Assembly (NCBI GenBank): GCA_023375675.1
Contig: JALQBC010000016.1
Location: 310,001 to 374,000 of the forward strand
Direction: 5' to 3'
Source of the DNA: Cytospora piceicola
Lineage: Eukaryota; Ascomycota; Sordariomycetes; Diaporthales; Cytosporaceae
Length of the DNA: 64,000 nucleotides
A model generated the notes under the pieces. It did not search any database and was not told the DNA's origin. It saw only the letters and a list, made by a program, of their open reading frames with translations. Shown piece after piece: positions 33,105 through 44,011 of the stretch; position 1 is the first letter of the stretch; each line of letters starts with the position of its first letter. The position numbers were made by a program, and so were the translations under genes.

Positions 33105-35099
33105 ATGTTCCTCCATTCGGGGGCCTCGCTTCATGGCCATGAATTCTCAGGATACAACCGTCCCCAATCACCTACAAATGCCGCCCTACCACGAAGGAAA
33201 CCATATTTACGATCAGCCCTTGCTCATCCCATGATTCGCCCTACCTCCTTTGGCGCCACGGACGCACAGCCAGTACCTGAGAGACCACACACAAGAAGAA
33301 GACCGGTCTCTGAGGAGGTATACGTGCGCCCCATCGCGGACCTCCTCGAACGCCCTAGCAGACCTGTCCGCACCCCTACAGCGCCCGTCGTCCGTTTCAG
33401 GGAACCCGAAGTAGTCGACACCCCCAAGTCCACCGCCACCGACGAGGAACCGTCTGTTTACGACTCTGATGCTTCCCATACGTCCTCAGTCGCCCAGCGC
33501 AGGAGGAAGAGATTCTCGGCACCGCGGAAGGGTACCACCTACCTCCTCGCCAAACCGGCCCCCAAACTGGGCTCCAAGAAGCAATTACTCAAGCACGTGC
33601 GCCCAAGGCTACTCCTCCAGCTTCAGGAACTACCCGCCGACCAGAGGAGGCCAAGGCCAACCATTGACGTCTTCCCCGCGTCCTTGATAGCCGGACCCCT
33701 GGTCACAGCCCGCTACATCAACCGGTTCCCTCGGATCTTTGGTGCCAAGGGCGAGCTAGGCCCTCGCGACCTCATCTTGGTCAAGTCCGAGGATTACGAC
33801 ACCAGCCTGAGCGAGTCTGAGGACGATGATGAGCACGTCAGCGGGCGGAGGGAACCTGTCGCGGTGCTGAGCCCCGTCCGGGGACTCGACTGTGACGAGA
33901 TTGTGTTGGACGATGGGACCGTGTGGACAGCCAGGTCGAATAAGAAGGGCGGCTTCGACTTTGTCCATGTTGACAAGCACGGCTTGCTCCTCACCGCACG
34001 ATGGGTGAAGCGAAGTGCTCCCAAGCTTCCCAGCTCTCGGCCCACGAGCCCAGTGCCATCGCATGTCCACTTGGCGACCAGCGGACCATCGCCTGCCGAC
34101 CCGAACGATTATAGGTACACCTTCAGCATCCTCAATCCTCTATCGCGACGCCATCCCATCCTGGCGACCCTCACACCCCACTCATTCGAGGTCTACGATG
34201 ACTACACGACGGTTTCATCATCCCAAGGCCGCTACCCACCCATCCGCATCGTGAACCACGACGTCGACTCATCATCCAAAACCACCAAATCCCCCCTTCA
34301 TTCCCCATCACTCACCGCCGCAGCCGACAGGGAACCCCCTTCCATGCGCCAGACGCACCTCGTCGACGAGGCCACCAAGAAACTAATAATGGTCAGCGGG
34401 CTCTGGCTGTCGCTGCGCCTCGACGGACGTACGACGACTACCACCACCACCACCACCATGCCCGACGCAGCCGCCGAGGGGCCAGGGGGGGCAGGATCAG
34501 GCGGGGAGGACGCGTCCTACGCCAAGGAGCCCTTCATGTGCATGCAGTCCCGCGCCGACGTGGCCAAGATGCCTAGGCGGCAGACCACCTGCAACGCGCG
34601 CAGCAGCAGCACGCCGTCGCTGCCGCCCGCGCAGTCGGGGAGCCTCAGGAGGGCCATGAGCACGGGCGCGGCCTTCATGCAGCGCCGGATGCGCCAGTCC
34701 CAGTCCCACTCCCACTCTCACCCGCAGGCGTCTGAGGCTGGGGGCAGCAATGAGGGCAGTGACTATCTCCACCATAACCACCACCATAAACATAACCATA
34801 AACATAACCACAACCACAACCACAACCACAACGGCACGGGCGCGGGCGCGGAGGCGCCAGTATTGGAGACGGATGAGATGGGTCCTGTCGTCAGGGGTGC
34901 AGAGAACAGGGAGACTGGGGATGGACAGCAGCGACAGCAGCGGAGGAAAGGCGTGACGATTGTGGATCCGGGATGTACGAGTACGCCTGCTGCCCCTGCC
35001 CCTGCCCATGCGTCTGCCCCTGCCGCTGTGCAGCAGCAACAAGACAAACAGCAGAAGCAGAGCCGGAGGGTGAGCTGGTTGAAGAAGCTGAAGCACTAG
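33105..35099 (+). CDS. conserved-looking protein of unknown function with His/Asn-rich tail
   Basis: Single exon, 664 aa, from the ATG at 33105 (the frame is open upstream but only from a TTG). Residues ~150-360 look ordered: KKQLLKHVRPRLLLQLQELP, RPTIDVFPASLIAGPL, FPRIFGAKGELGPRDLILVK, then DDGTVWTARSNKKGGFDFVH and LLLTARWVKR. I think this block is widely conserved in filamentous ascomycetes, but I know no function. A second ordered piece (YRYTFSILNPLSRRHPILAT ... VSGLWLSLRL) follows at ~340-455. The C-terminus is low complexity, with SHSHSHPQ and a HNHHHKHNHKHNHNHNHNHN tract (about 560-580) that might bind metal ions. It ends basic (RRVSWLKKLKH). Cellular role unknown. Confidence 0.78.
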   Translation: MFLHSGASLHGHEFSGYNRPQSPTNAALPRRKPYLRSALAHPMIRPTSFGATDAQPVPERPHTRRRPVSEEVYVRPIADLLERPSRPVRTPTAPVVRFREPEVVDTPKSTATDEEPSVYDSDASHTSSVAQRRRKRFSAPRKGTTYLLAKPAPKLGSKKQLLKHVRPRLLLQLQELPADQRRPRPTIDVFPASLIAGPLVTARYINRFPRIFGAKGELGPRDLILVKSEDYDTSLSESEDDDEHVSGRREPVAVLSPVRGLDCDEIVLDDGTVWTARSNKKGGFDFVHVDKHGLLLTARWVKRSAPKLPSSRPTSPVPSHVHLATSGPSPADPNDYRYTFSILNPLSRRHPILATLTPHSFEVYDDYTTVSSSQGRYPPIRIVNHDVDSSSKTTKSPLHSPSLTAAADREPPSMRQTHLVDEATKKLIMVSGLWLSLRLDGRTTTTTTTTTMPDAAAEGPGGAGSGGEDASYAKEPFMCMQSRADVAKMPRRQTTCNARSSSTPSLPPAQSGSLRRAMSTGAAFMQRRMRQSQSHSHSHPQASEAGGSNEGSDYLHHNHHHKHNHKHNHNHNHNHNGTGAGAEAPVLETDEMGPVVRGAENRETGDGQQRQQRRKGVTIVDPGCTSTPAAPAPAHASAPAAVQQQQDKQQKQSRRVSWLKKLKH

Positions 35100-36272
35100 G
35101 CAATGCCATGCTTCGTGTACGAGGACGATACCTAAGAGGTTGGGAGAGAGGAGAGAAATGTGTAAGAGAAAGACGAGAGAAACCAAAAACCCACGATACT
35201 AGTGGTACCGATACGATACCCCGAAGAAATTCAAAATTTGCATATTTTAGCGATCATGACAAAATTGAACTGTGCCAAGGTGCCGTGAAAGCTGTGTTGT
35301 GTGTTGTGTGTCCCATTTGGGGTTGCCTGGGCGCGTGTTAGTATGCACGGGTCTTCACTCGCGCAGAGACATGATTAGCACTGTATATGTGGTTGAACAC
35401 CAAGTAGGCGATGAAGTTGACAACACCGAACTGCAAGGCGAGAAGGGGTAATATGACCGAGGTCAATGTTCATTTTCGGGGGCTCAGCTACACTGCATTA
35501 GCTGCCGTAATCATGCGAGATGAGATGCCCATCAACCTTGCCCATCAACCTTAATGCCAGCCAACGTCTGCGACCATCTTTCTCGAACCTAACCGTGTAA
35601 GTAGGTAAGTACCTAACCGCAATGCTGCATGCATGTAAGTATGCCTAATGACCCTATCAACCAAGAGGGCCGCAAATGTTTCGGTATCCACTGCCAGGCT
35701 TGAATGCCTGTGGCTTCAATCAGACCAGGATCAATATTGAAACCAAAACAAAACCAAAAGGGCCAAGAACAAAAAAAAAAAAAAGGACTTTTCCCCTATC
35801 CGGTATCATCCATGTGAACCGTCCTCACTTCTCTGCATTCTCATCCCTTCGATCGATCCTGTTCCAACGCCGAACCGTTCTTCTTGCTCATGAAGTCGAG
35901 AGCCTCGGGATGCAGGCAGAGAGAACCAATAAAAAAAAATAAAAACAACAAAACTTTTTTGGACGGGGCCGTTAAGAGTGAAGATCGGCGGAAGTGCCGA
36001 GTGCCGTCTGCGCAAAGTCGTCATGCCCAGCAGGGCGGTGGCGGCAGGAAGACAAGGCGAAAGGTGTAGTCGAGTGGTTGAGTGTTTGAGTGGCAGAATC
36101 GCAATAACAATAACAAATAACAGTGTCGCAGCATAACTTTCGAGTTCGTATCTTCGTAGCTGTCGCATAGGCTGACAGCTGTGCTGGGTCGCGACGAGGG
36201 CAAAGGCTGGTTGATGGACTGGGCTGGAGGCAATTCGAGTCTGGGATGGCCTCCTCTGGTTGCTTACCACCT
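35100..36272. other. intergenic between convergent genes
   Basis: About 1.2 kb with the 3' ends of the 664-aa gene and PEX20. It contains A runs near 35770-35785 and 35930-35955. No gene is supported. Confidence 0.7.
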
Positions 36273-37679
36273 TCAAGTGGAAGAGGAGGAGGCAGCGCCC
36301 TGCTCATTCTGCTGCTGGGCGGGAACGTCATCGTTCTCCTTGGCCTTGGCCTTGTCCATGGCTTTCTCAGGCTTCAGAGTCTCAGGCTCCTCCGCCTCCT
36401 TGCGCTGGGCATCCTCTCTAGCCATCTGCTTGGTGGCAATCTCCTCCTCGGAAGGGGGGATGATGGTGGTAGGCGTGGGAGGCACCATGACGCGAGGCTG
36501 GTCCTCGTTGTCGCGAGCAGTCGGGTCGGTAGGCTCACCAGTGGCGACGTCGATGAGCTCGTTGCCTTGAACCACGACCTCGCGGTTGACGATGCGGCGC
36601 ATCAGATCAGTGAAGGAGGAGTTCTTGAACTTGTCGTTTCCCTCCTCCATGATGTTCAAGACCTCGTTCGCGTACTTGCACAGCTCCTGGTCCTCCTGAG
36701 CCTTGAGCTTGGCCCGGTTCTCTGGGTCGTTCTGAGTCAAGACACTCGGGTCTCGCGCCTTGCGACGGTCGTCCAGGTCATCGGCCATCTGCTTCATGAC
36801 CTCATCGGGGTCGACGGTGGTCTTAGGACCATGCTGGGCCACCCACTGGTCCATCTCAGAACGGAAGTCCTCATCGTAGGCAGCGAACGCAGCGTCGAGG
36901 GCCTCCTCGGTGTTGGCAGCTAGGGTGGCCGCCTGGGGATAGTGGTCGAAGCGCTCTGTGGAAGGGCCAGCCTGCTGGGTCGCCTGAGCGCCAGGGATAC
37001 CGACAGGCATGAGATGCAGAGGGCCGAGAGGGCCAACGTTGTTGGCCGTCATAATCTGGCCACCATGACCCATGTAGGCGTAGTTGGGAGCAGAAGACAC
37101 TCCATTGAACATCGGCTGGTGAGTCGAGTTCAACTGGGGAGGGAGGGCCGCGTGGTTGCCAATCGCAGCAGCTCGTGGACCACCAGCCTGCACACCCTGG
37201 GCCAGCTGCATGCGCTCAAAGTCTTGAACCCAGGAGGTGTTGGACTGAACTGGTCCGTTGAAGCCTCCGTGGAAGGCAGGGGCAGAAGGGACCACTCCGA
37301 CGAGACCTGGGTGGGGCTCGCGAATAGTGCGACCATCTGGGGTGATGCGAACAGAGCGGCCATCGGGATAGCTGAGGCGGCCCTGCACATCCTGAAGAGG
37401 GCGAGGCGCATGGGCCTGAGGTCCAGCAGATGTCGCAGTGAAAGCTGCAAATGCAGCATCGCCAGCGGCCACATTGGCTTGATTCTGGGGGGTGGATCGG
37501 AAACCCTATGGTCTGTTAGTTCTGATTTCAGGAAACCCATAAACTTGGGTGATACTTACGCTGCTGCTAGCAACGGGAGACGCGTTCACGATGCGATCCT
37601 GCTGCAGGGTGCGATCGCCATTGAGATGGCTGACCAAGCCCTTGGTCGGGGCCGAGGGACCACAAAGGTTGTCCGCCAT
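36273..37679 (-). CDS. pex20: peroxin 20, PTS2 import co-receptor
   Basis: Two exons, 37679-37560 and 37505-36273, giving 450 aa. PEX20 works with PEX7 to carry PTS2 proteins to the peroxisomal membrane and is recycled by ubiquitination. The N-terminus MADNLCGPS has the conserved Cys6 that PEX5/PEX20 co-receptors use for mono-ubiquitination. DRTLQQDRIV and GFRSTPQ follow, as in ascomycete PEX20. SNTSWVQDFERMQL (about residue 120) is a WxxxF-type element for docking to PEX13/PEX14. The C-terminal part (FKNSSFTDLMRRIVNREVVV, about 345-364) is the PEX7-binding region. The tail is acidic and Gln-rich. The frame is open upstream of the chosen ATG, but the start is fixed by MADNLCG. A TATAAA box lies about 130 bp upstream. 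Confidence 0.92.
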
Positions 37680-38620
37680 GGTGTCGAGTTTGAAGGGAAG
37701 TTGAGGATTTCGATGAGATGTTTGAGGAACCAAGTGAGATGAGGATGGTGGGATGACGTTTGACGAGGTATGAGAGAAGTAGAAAGGAAGGGGAAGAGAG
37801 TCTGGGTTTATAAGTGAGCAGTGGTTGAGAAGAGGAAGGTGGTGGTGTTGATTGAAGGAGGGCACCCTGAGGACAATGGCTATTGTTTACTTTCTACAGC
37901 CCATTTCTAGAAGCTATGAAGGAAAAGGTAGAGGCTTCTTTACTTCTGAAGAATGGCTTCAACAACATATAAATATCGCTTGTAACAATTGGAAGTCAAG
38001 GCACAATGGCAGCCAGATATCACAGAGTGGCACATCCGGAACAATCCGTGGATGCTGTGCTGTATGTTTCTGGTGTTGCTTTTGTCGTCAATGGTTTTAA
38101 TGGGGAACAATCCATGGGATTGTGCACTCTATTGAACCACAGAGCAGACAGTGACCAAAATCAAATGGTCCGAGAAGGAGATATGGAAGGATATAGAAGA
38201 GACCATCGTGACCAGCGATGTGATAGACGGGTTAATATGAGTGGGTGAGCCGAGGCAAAACGGTCAGCCGTTACACTGGACGTCGGCTTGATTACATAAC
38301 CAAACGGGGGCCGTCATTGCACTGACGTTTGGGCCACCTTGGCTGCTTGCTAGGATCAACTACCACATGTAGCGTATCTTTGGAGGTACATAGCCCAGTA
38401 CGGATCATACACCAGTTACCTTGGTACCTTTTGTTAATGGCCAGCACGTCGCCGACGACACGAGCTTCACTCTACGCAAACCAACAACCCAAGACCGCAT
38501 AACCACGGTTTCCATTCCCTTCGCGACTGTTTTAAATTCCTGGAATCAACCATATCTTGACCTCCATTGGAACTGCAAATTATCAAACCTGCCGTCACAG
38601 TCCTGCTCCAGCCCGCCAAG
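37680..38620. other. intergenic, divergent promoters of pex20 and sec13
   Basis: About 0.9 kb. It includes a TATA box for pex20 and an AT-richer stretch around 37900-38200. No gene is supported. Confidence 0.7.
37807..37812 (-). promoter_or_regulatory. TATA box of pex20
   Basis: TATAAA on the minus strand about 130 bp upstream of the pex20 ATG, followed by a CT-rich stretch, a usual fungal promoter layout. Confidence 0.5.
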
Positions 38621-39008
38621 ATGGTATGCATCTTGCACCCTTCCACGTCCAAAGCTTCCTCCGTGTTGCGACCATCTTCTGACCACGAACACAGGCGACC
38701 CAGGTGATTTCAAACCCCGGACACGATGAGATGATAGTACGTTCTACTCCAGTAGATGCTCTTCTGCTCCCACTCGAGAATCATACATCCCAATCAATCG
38801 CCAGTTCGCGATGCCAGCCAGCCAACCCGCTCGCTAACCTTGTCCATCAACTCAGCACGATGCCGTACTCGACTACTACGGCCGACGGCTCGCAACATGC
38901 TCCTCCGACCGGACAATCAAGATCTTTGAAATCGAAGGAGAGACCCAGCGATTGACAGAGACGCTGAAGGGGTGAGTCGGCGCAACAACAATGCCACAGC
39001 AATAGCAG

Positions 39009-39040
<32 letters not shown>

Positions 39041-39816
39041 GCGGGGGCTGACAGGCTATGATTTCTAGACACGAAGGCGCGGTCTGGTGCGTGTCCTGGG
39101 CACACCCTAAATACGGCAACATCCTCGCCTCCTCGGGCTTCGACGGCAAGGTGTTCATCTGGCGCGAGCAGCAGGGCGCCTGGCAGAAGCTCTTCGACTT
39201 CGCGCTGCACAAGGCCTCGGTCAACATCGTGTCTTGGTCCCCCCACGAGAGCGGCTGCCTGCTCGCCTGCGCCTCCTCCGACGGCAACGTCTCCGTGCTC
39301 GAGTTCAAGGACAACTCGTTCGACAACGCCACCTTCCACGCCCACGGCCTGGGCGTCAACTCCGTCTCGTGGGCGCCCGCCACGACGCCCGGCTCCATCG
39401 TGTCGAGCGCCCCGGGCCCCGGCGCGACGGGCAACAGGCGGTTCGTCACGGGCGGCTGCGACAACCTGCTGAAGATCTGGGTGTTCGACCCGGCCTCCAA
39501 CAGCTACAAGCCCGAGCGTGAGCCCCTGGCGGGCCACACCGACTGGGTCAGGGACGTGGCCTGGAGCCCGACGGTACTGCAGAAGAGCTACATTGCGAGC
39601 GCGTCGCAGGACAAGACGGTGCGCATCTGGACGAGCGACCCCGCGAGCCCCGGGCAGTGGAACAGCAAGGTGCTGAACTTCGACGCGCCCGTCTGGCGGG
39701 TGAGCTGGTCCCTGAGCGGCAACGTCCTCGCCGTTAGTGGCGGCGACAACAAGGTCACTCTGTGGAAGGAGAACCTGAGGGGCGAGTGGGACGTCATCAA
39801 GACCCTGGAGGAGTAA
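38621..39816 (+). CDS. sec13: SEC13, COPII coat and nuclear pore beta-propeller
   Basis: Four exons: 38621-38623, 38695-38736, 38856-38971 and 39069-39816, giving 302 aa, the normal SEC13 length. The first exon is the ATG alone. The protein pairs with SEC31 in the COPII outer coat at ER exit sites and with Nup84-complex members at the pore. Six WD blades can be traced: [40 protein letters not shown] with [41 protein letters not shown] with [25 protein letters not shown] with [13 protein letters not shown], and [20 protein letters not shown]. The third intron holds a (CA)n repeat. Phases fit at all junctions. The GTATGC donor right after the ATG is a standard fungal donor. Confidence 0.95.
39010..39038. 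repeat. (CA)14 microsatellite in sec13 intron 3
   Basis: Uninterrupted CA dinucleotides between the donor at 38972 and the acceptor at 39068. Confidence 0.95.
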
Positions 39817-40621
39817 GCTGGGGCTGGGGTATAATTAGAGGGAGAAGGAGAGTCAGACTGCATGGCGTTGGGGGTATTGGCAGGCTATTCGATACAAAAC
39901 CGGACGAGAAAATCGAATTATTGGGCCCGATCTGCCTCGAAAACAAAACAACCCCGGGTTTTTGGTACATCATAATTTGTTGAGACTCTTGAGTCAACTA
40001 ATGCACACGATGGGACCGAGTCTTGTTCCAGCCTCGAGTGTCACCTTCATTGCCAGAGACAAACCAAGAGCCTCGTCGTCAACGGTCTAGACTATCGACA
40101 CGTCGGTTGCACTGACATTTTCTAACCAACTTCGGCATACGGCAATATATTTGAGAACATGGACAATATCATGGTGTTCCTTTTCCCCCTCCTTGTTTGC
40201 TTTTCTCTTAGGTGAGGAGGGGGAGGCCCTCCGAGCTCCTCGTTTGACTGTTACCTCGTATTCTCTCACGACGGCTCGGGAAATGAGGCACGGCATATCC
40301 TAACACGTGTCGCGAGGCAAACGGCCAGGAAACCATATACCACTACCGCATGTCAGGATAGGTCCGTTACCTGAGTGATGGCCTCATTTTCGTTCATTCT
40401 GGTAAGTGGCGCATGCAGGAGGCCTACCGCGTATTGACTGAACAGCGGCAGTATGATTGGAGAGATGGGATGAGCGTTCGCTCGTCCGTCTGCAGGTAGG
40501 CAGCCTCTGAAGTACATTTAAGTGAGTGATATCGTCCCGCAGCGGGCTCTGGCAAGTCGAATCCTTAATTCCACAGTCCCCATCCCCTCCTCGTTATGCT
40601 CGGAATTTGAACCCGAACACC
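39817..40621. other. intergenic, sec13 3' end and FtsJ-like gene promoter
   Basis: About 0.8 kb between genes on the same strand. No coding frame, repeat or RNA gene is recognised. Confidence 0.7.
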
Positions 40622-41968
40622 ATGGCAACAACGATCAGAGAAGCTGCTCTTGAGATGCACGGTGCTCTTGTCGAGCAGAAGCCAATCTCGGGTCCTCAAC
40701 GATCCCTTACAGGAGGCTTCACAGCAGACGATGATGCTATGCCGAAACCAGACCCGGTCGTGGAGGAAGACACATATGAAATAAACAAGAAGAAGGCGGG
40801 GTTATACTTCTTGGAGACAGACGATGTCTATCGACGGCTAAGTGAACTCCGGCGGAAAGTATGAATATGCTTATATACCCCCCCCCCCCCAACATCTTCC
40901 CCCGGTGTTGCGGCAGTCATGAGCTCCTGTCTCTCATAACAGACATGGGACATGGGTTGAACATGGACCTCTGCTTGACGATGAGGCTAATCATTGATTT
41001 CAACCCAGGGCTGGGAGAGTAAAGCAGGCGATACCTTCTTCAAGAATAGACGCCATCAGGCCGACAACGCGGACCAAAAGAGTTTTACGTACATGAACAA
41101 TATGATGAGGAGAATTGCCGAGGAGATGCAGCAGGCAACCGGTGCCTTCTCCATCCTGAACGCCTTCACGGAACAGCCCATGATCCTCGACATGTGCACA
41201 GCGCCGGGCATCTACCTCCAGTACGCCCTGGAGGCGAACCCCGGGGCCGGCGCCCTCGGCTTCAGCCTGCCGTACGACCAGGGCGGCCACCGGCTCGTCG
41301 TCGAGACGGGCGGGGCGGTCCGCGTCAGGCTCCTCGACGTCACCATGCTCGCCGCGGACATGGGCGTCCCCGCGGCGGACATCCCGCCCGGCCACCCCCA
41401 CGCCCGCGACTTCGGCCCCGCCGAGCTCCCCGCCGGCCAGCTGTTCCACCTGGTCCTGTGCGACGGCCAGGTCCTCCGGAACCACGAGGCGCACAGGGCG
41501 GCCTACCGCGAGGGCCGGGAGGCCAGCAGGCTGCTGCTGACGCAGCTGGCCCTCGGCCTGGAGCACCTCAGGCCGGGGGGCACGATGATCGTCCTCCTCC
41601 ACCTGCTGGACGCATGGGACACGATCGTCCTGCTGCACACCTTCACCAAGTTCTCGTCCGTCAGGCTCTTCAAGCCGCGTAGGGGCCACGCTACGAGGTC
41701 CTCGTTCTACATGGTCGCCCAGTGCGTGCAGAGCCAGCAGGCGGAGGCTATTGCTGCGGTGAGGCAGTGGAAGGAGGACTGGAGGATCGCCACGTTCGAG
41801 ACCGACGAGCAGCGGTGGAGGGAGCTCCGTCGGCAGATCGGTGCCGACATCCCTGATGTTGACGCATTTTTACAGGATTTCGGTCCTAAGCTTGTGAAGA
41901 TGGGAAGGGAGCTCTGGGCGGTTCAGGCCGACGCTCTGGAGAGGGCTCCGTTTATGAGCAGGGGATGA
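40622..41968 (+). CDS. FtsJ-like methyltransferase-fold protein, catalytic residues incomplete
   Basis: Two exons, 40622-40858 and 41009-41968, giving 398 aa. Residues ~100-300 have the Rossmann methyltransferase fold seen in FtsJ/RrmJ proteins: MILDMCTAPGIYLQYALEAN (SAM-binding loop), LVLCDGQ (strand with the Asp), LEHLRPGGTMIVLL and RSSFYMVAQCV. FtsJ enzymes that methylate 2'-O of RNA use a Lys-Asp-Lys-Glu tetrad. Here only the Asp (in LCDG) is evident: MIVLLH replaces the strand with the second Lys, and SSFYMV lacks the Glu. It may bind SAM or RNA without classical activity, or use other residues. A fungal FtsJ-like subfamily of this kind exists, from memory. The intron contains a C run near 40880. 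Substrate unknown. Confidence 0.75.
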
Positions 41969-42197
41969 TTCCTCCACTCCTCCTGGGTTCGACGGATGAG
42001 TGGTTTCCTTGAGTGCTATTTCCTATGTCCTAGGCCGCAGTATTGTTCACCTTGCCAGGAGCATCCCTAAATTATAGCTCGCTGATCGTCACCTGGACTT
42101 GGTTATTGCTTTCTGTCCCTTATGGAGAGGATCCTCAACCCTCTAATAATATGCTCAAACAGCCATAGAACAGTTTTGCTAGAACCACCATTGCCCC

Positions 42198-44011
42198 TCA
42201 AGCCCGTGCGAAGAACACACCACAGACCAGCGACAACGCAACAGCCAAGGACGTCAACCAGATAGCCTCACCTCCAGGCCGATTCCTACTCGACCTCGCC
42301 GCAAGGCTGACCTTGGAGGTCGACGTGCTCGTGCTTGCGCCCGTACTTGTGCTCGCCACCGGCGTTCCCGTACCACTCGCCGTCCCTATCCATGTCCCTA
42401 TCCATGTCCCTGTCCCTGTCGGCGTCCCAGCCCCTGTCCCCGTACTATCACCACCACCACCACTAACGCTGAACTCCACCTCCTGCAAGACATAGACCTC
42501 CCCCGTCGAGTCGCTACTCATAAACAGCCTCCCCCGCGCATCCCACGCGAGGCCGACGGGCCGGAAGCACCCATCAGGACACCTGGAGAGGTCCGCGTTG
42601 CCGAGGACGTCGGCGGCGGCGCGCGTGCTGTCGGGCGGCGCCACGGGCTCGCCGGCCGCGCCGTCGAACCGCACGCTGGAGAGGACGTAGCCCGCGGGGT
42701 CTGTGCGGTCCCACGAGCCGTGGAAGGTCACGTAGGCGACGTCGCCGGCGGGGCTGAAGAGTATGTCCAGGGGGGCCGTGTGCGCCTGGGTCGCCGCCGG
42801 CTGTCAGCTTGGTCTGGCGTGATGGTGGATGGGAAGGGGGTGAGGGTGGAAGAAGAAGAAAGAGGAGAAGAAGCGCTTACCGGGAACGTCAGACGTGGCG
42901 GGACGTATTCCTGTGCACAAGTTGTGTCGTTGAATGCCTCGCTGATGTTCAGTGCGAACTGGCTCCCGACCGTCATATCCCCCTTCCCCGGAAAGCCATC
43001 AGTGTCCCAGAGCGCGAAGCAGACCGGATAGCCATAGTTCGCACCCTGGTCCTCCGTCGAGCAGTTGAGGTAGCCCAGGAAGTTCATCTCCTCCCCCGGG
43101 TTGTTCTCGTGAACATCTGTGCCATTCCGCTCGACCTGGTCGGCCGAGTTCTCGACGCTGTATATGCCTCCGGTTACCGGATGCTCGGCGACGCCAACGC
43201 TGTTCCTCAGCCCCCAGCCCATCAGTCTGCCTTCGGAAGGGTAGTCGTAGGGCCTTCCTTCTGGCAGGTTGGTGATGTCGAAGGCTCGTACCTGCGAGCG
43301 GCCGGAGTCGAGCTGCGCCGCGACCAGGTCCATGTTCTCTGAGCTTCCGCGAGAGACTAGCAATGTGTTGTTGGCTTTTTGTGAGAGTAATAAGGTCCGC
43401 GAGACGTGCTGGACATTGTCAGACACTACAGATAAGAATCATGAGAGAAAGAGCCCCCTTCCCCAGGAGATGCTCACATCTGTATTGCTCATATTGGTAA
43501 CGAGTGTCTCATTGCATCCTACAGTCCCAGCTACAGCGTCATATGGCCATCTGTACACATTGTCAGAAGTTGAGGCATACAGCGTAGTTCCGTCAGCCGA
43601 GAGTTGAATAGAATGATTCAGCTGTTCCAAGGTCAGTCTTGTCTTCAGCAAGCATTCCATGTCACGTAGGCTTACATCGGAGTTCTCAACTACCGTCTTG
43701 GTCTCGTTGACCACCAAACAAGTGCCTCCATGGTCAGTCAATGTCAGGCGCACAATTCCCGAGCCTTGCTGGACAACAAGTAGGGCGCCGTTCTGGTCGA
43801 ATATGATACCTCGAGGCTTCGTCAGGTTGGTGGCGATCAGCTGAGCCGTCCATCCTGAACCGACGACAGGTGCTTGGTACGGAGGTGTGAGGACGGTTGG
43901 GCAAGCCCCATATGCAGATGTTAAGGTAGTCGTATCCGTCGATTGTGCCAAACTGAAGGAGATGCCACGGAGTAAACCCCCGAGGGCAACAAGCAGTCTG
44001 ACGGTATTCAT
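42198..44011 (-). CDS. secreted sorbosone-dehydrogenase-like beta-propeller, probably GPI-anchored
   Basis: Four exons: 44011-43676, 43621-43478, 43408-42881 and 42800-42198, giving 536 aa. A signal peptide (MNTVRLLVALGGLLRGISFS) leads to a six-bladed propeller of the glucose/sorbosone dehydrogenase fold: LTKPRGIIFDQNGALLVVQ, LNHSIQLSADGTTLYAST, RLMGWGLRNSVGVAEHPV, ENSADQVERNGTDVHENNPG, ANYGYPVCFA, PLDILFSPAGDVAYVTFHGS and CFRPVGLAWDARGRLFMS. There are several Asn-x-Ser/Thr sites. After the propeller comes a Thr/Gly/Ser-rich stretch (about 455-510) and a C-terminal hydrophobic segment (AIWLTSLAVALSLVCGVFFA), as in GPI-anchored fungal wall proteins. Bacterial relatives use PQQ; whether this one has a cofactor or acts on sugars cannot be told. 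The CCAG acceptor of exon 3 was chosen because an earlier TAG acceptor breaks the frame. Confidence 0.85.
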
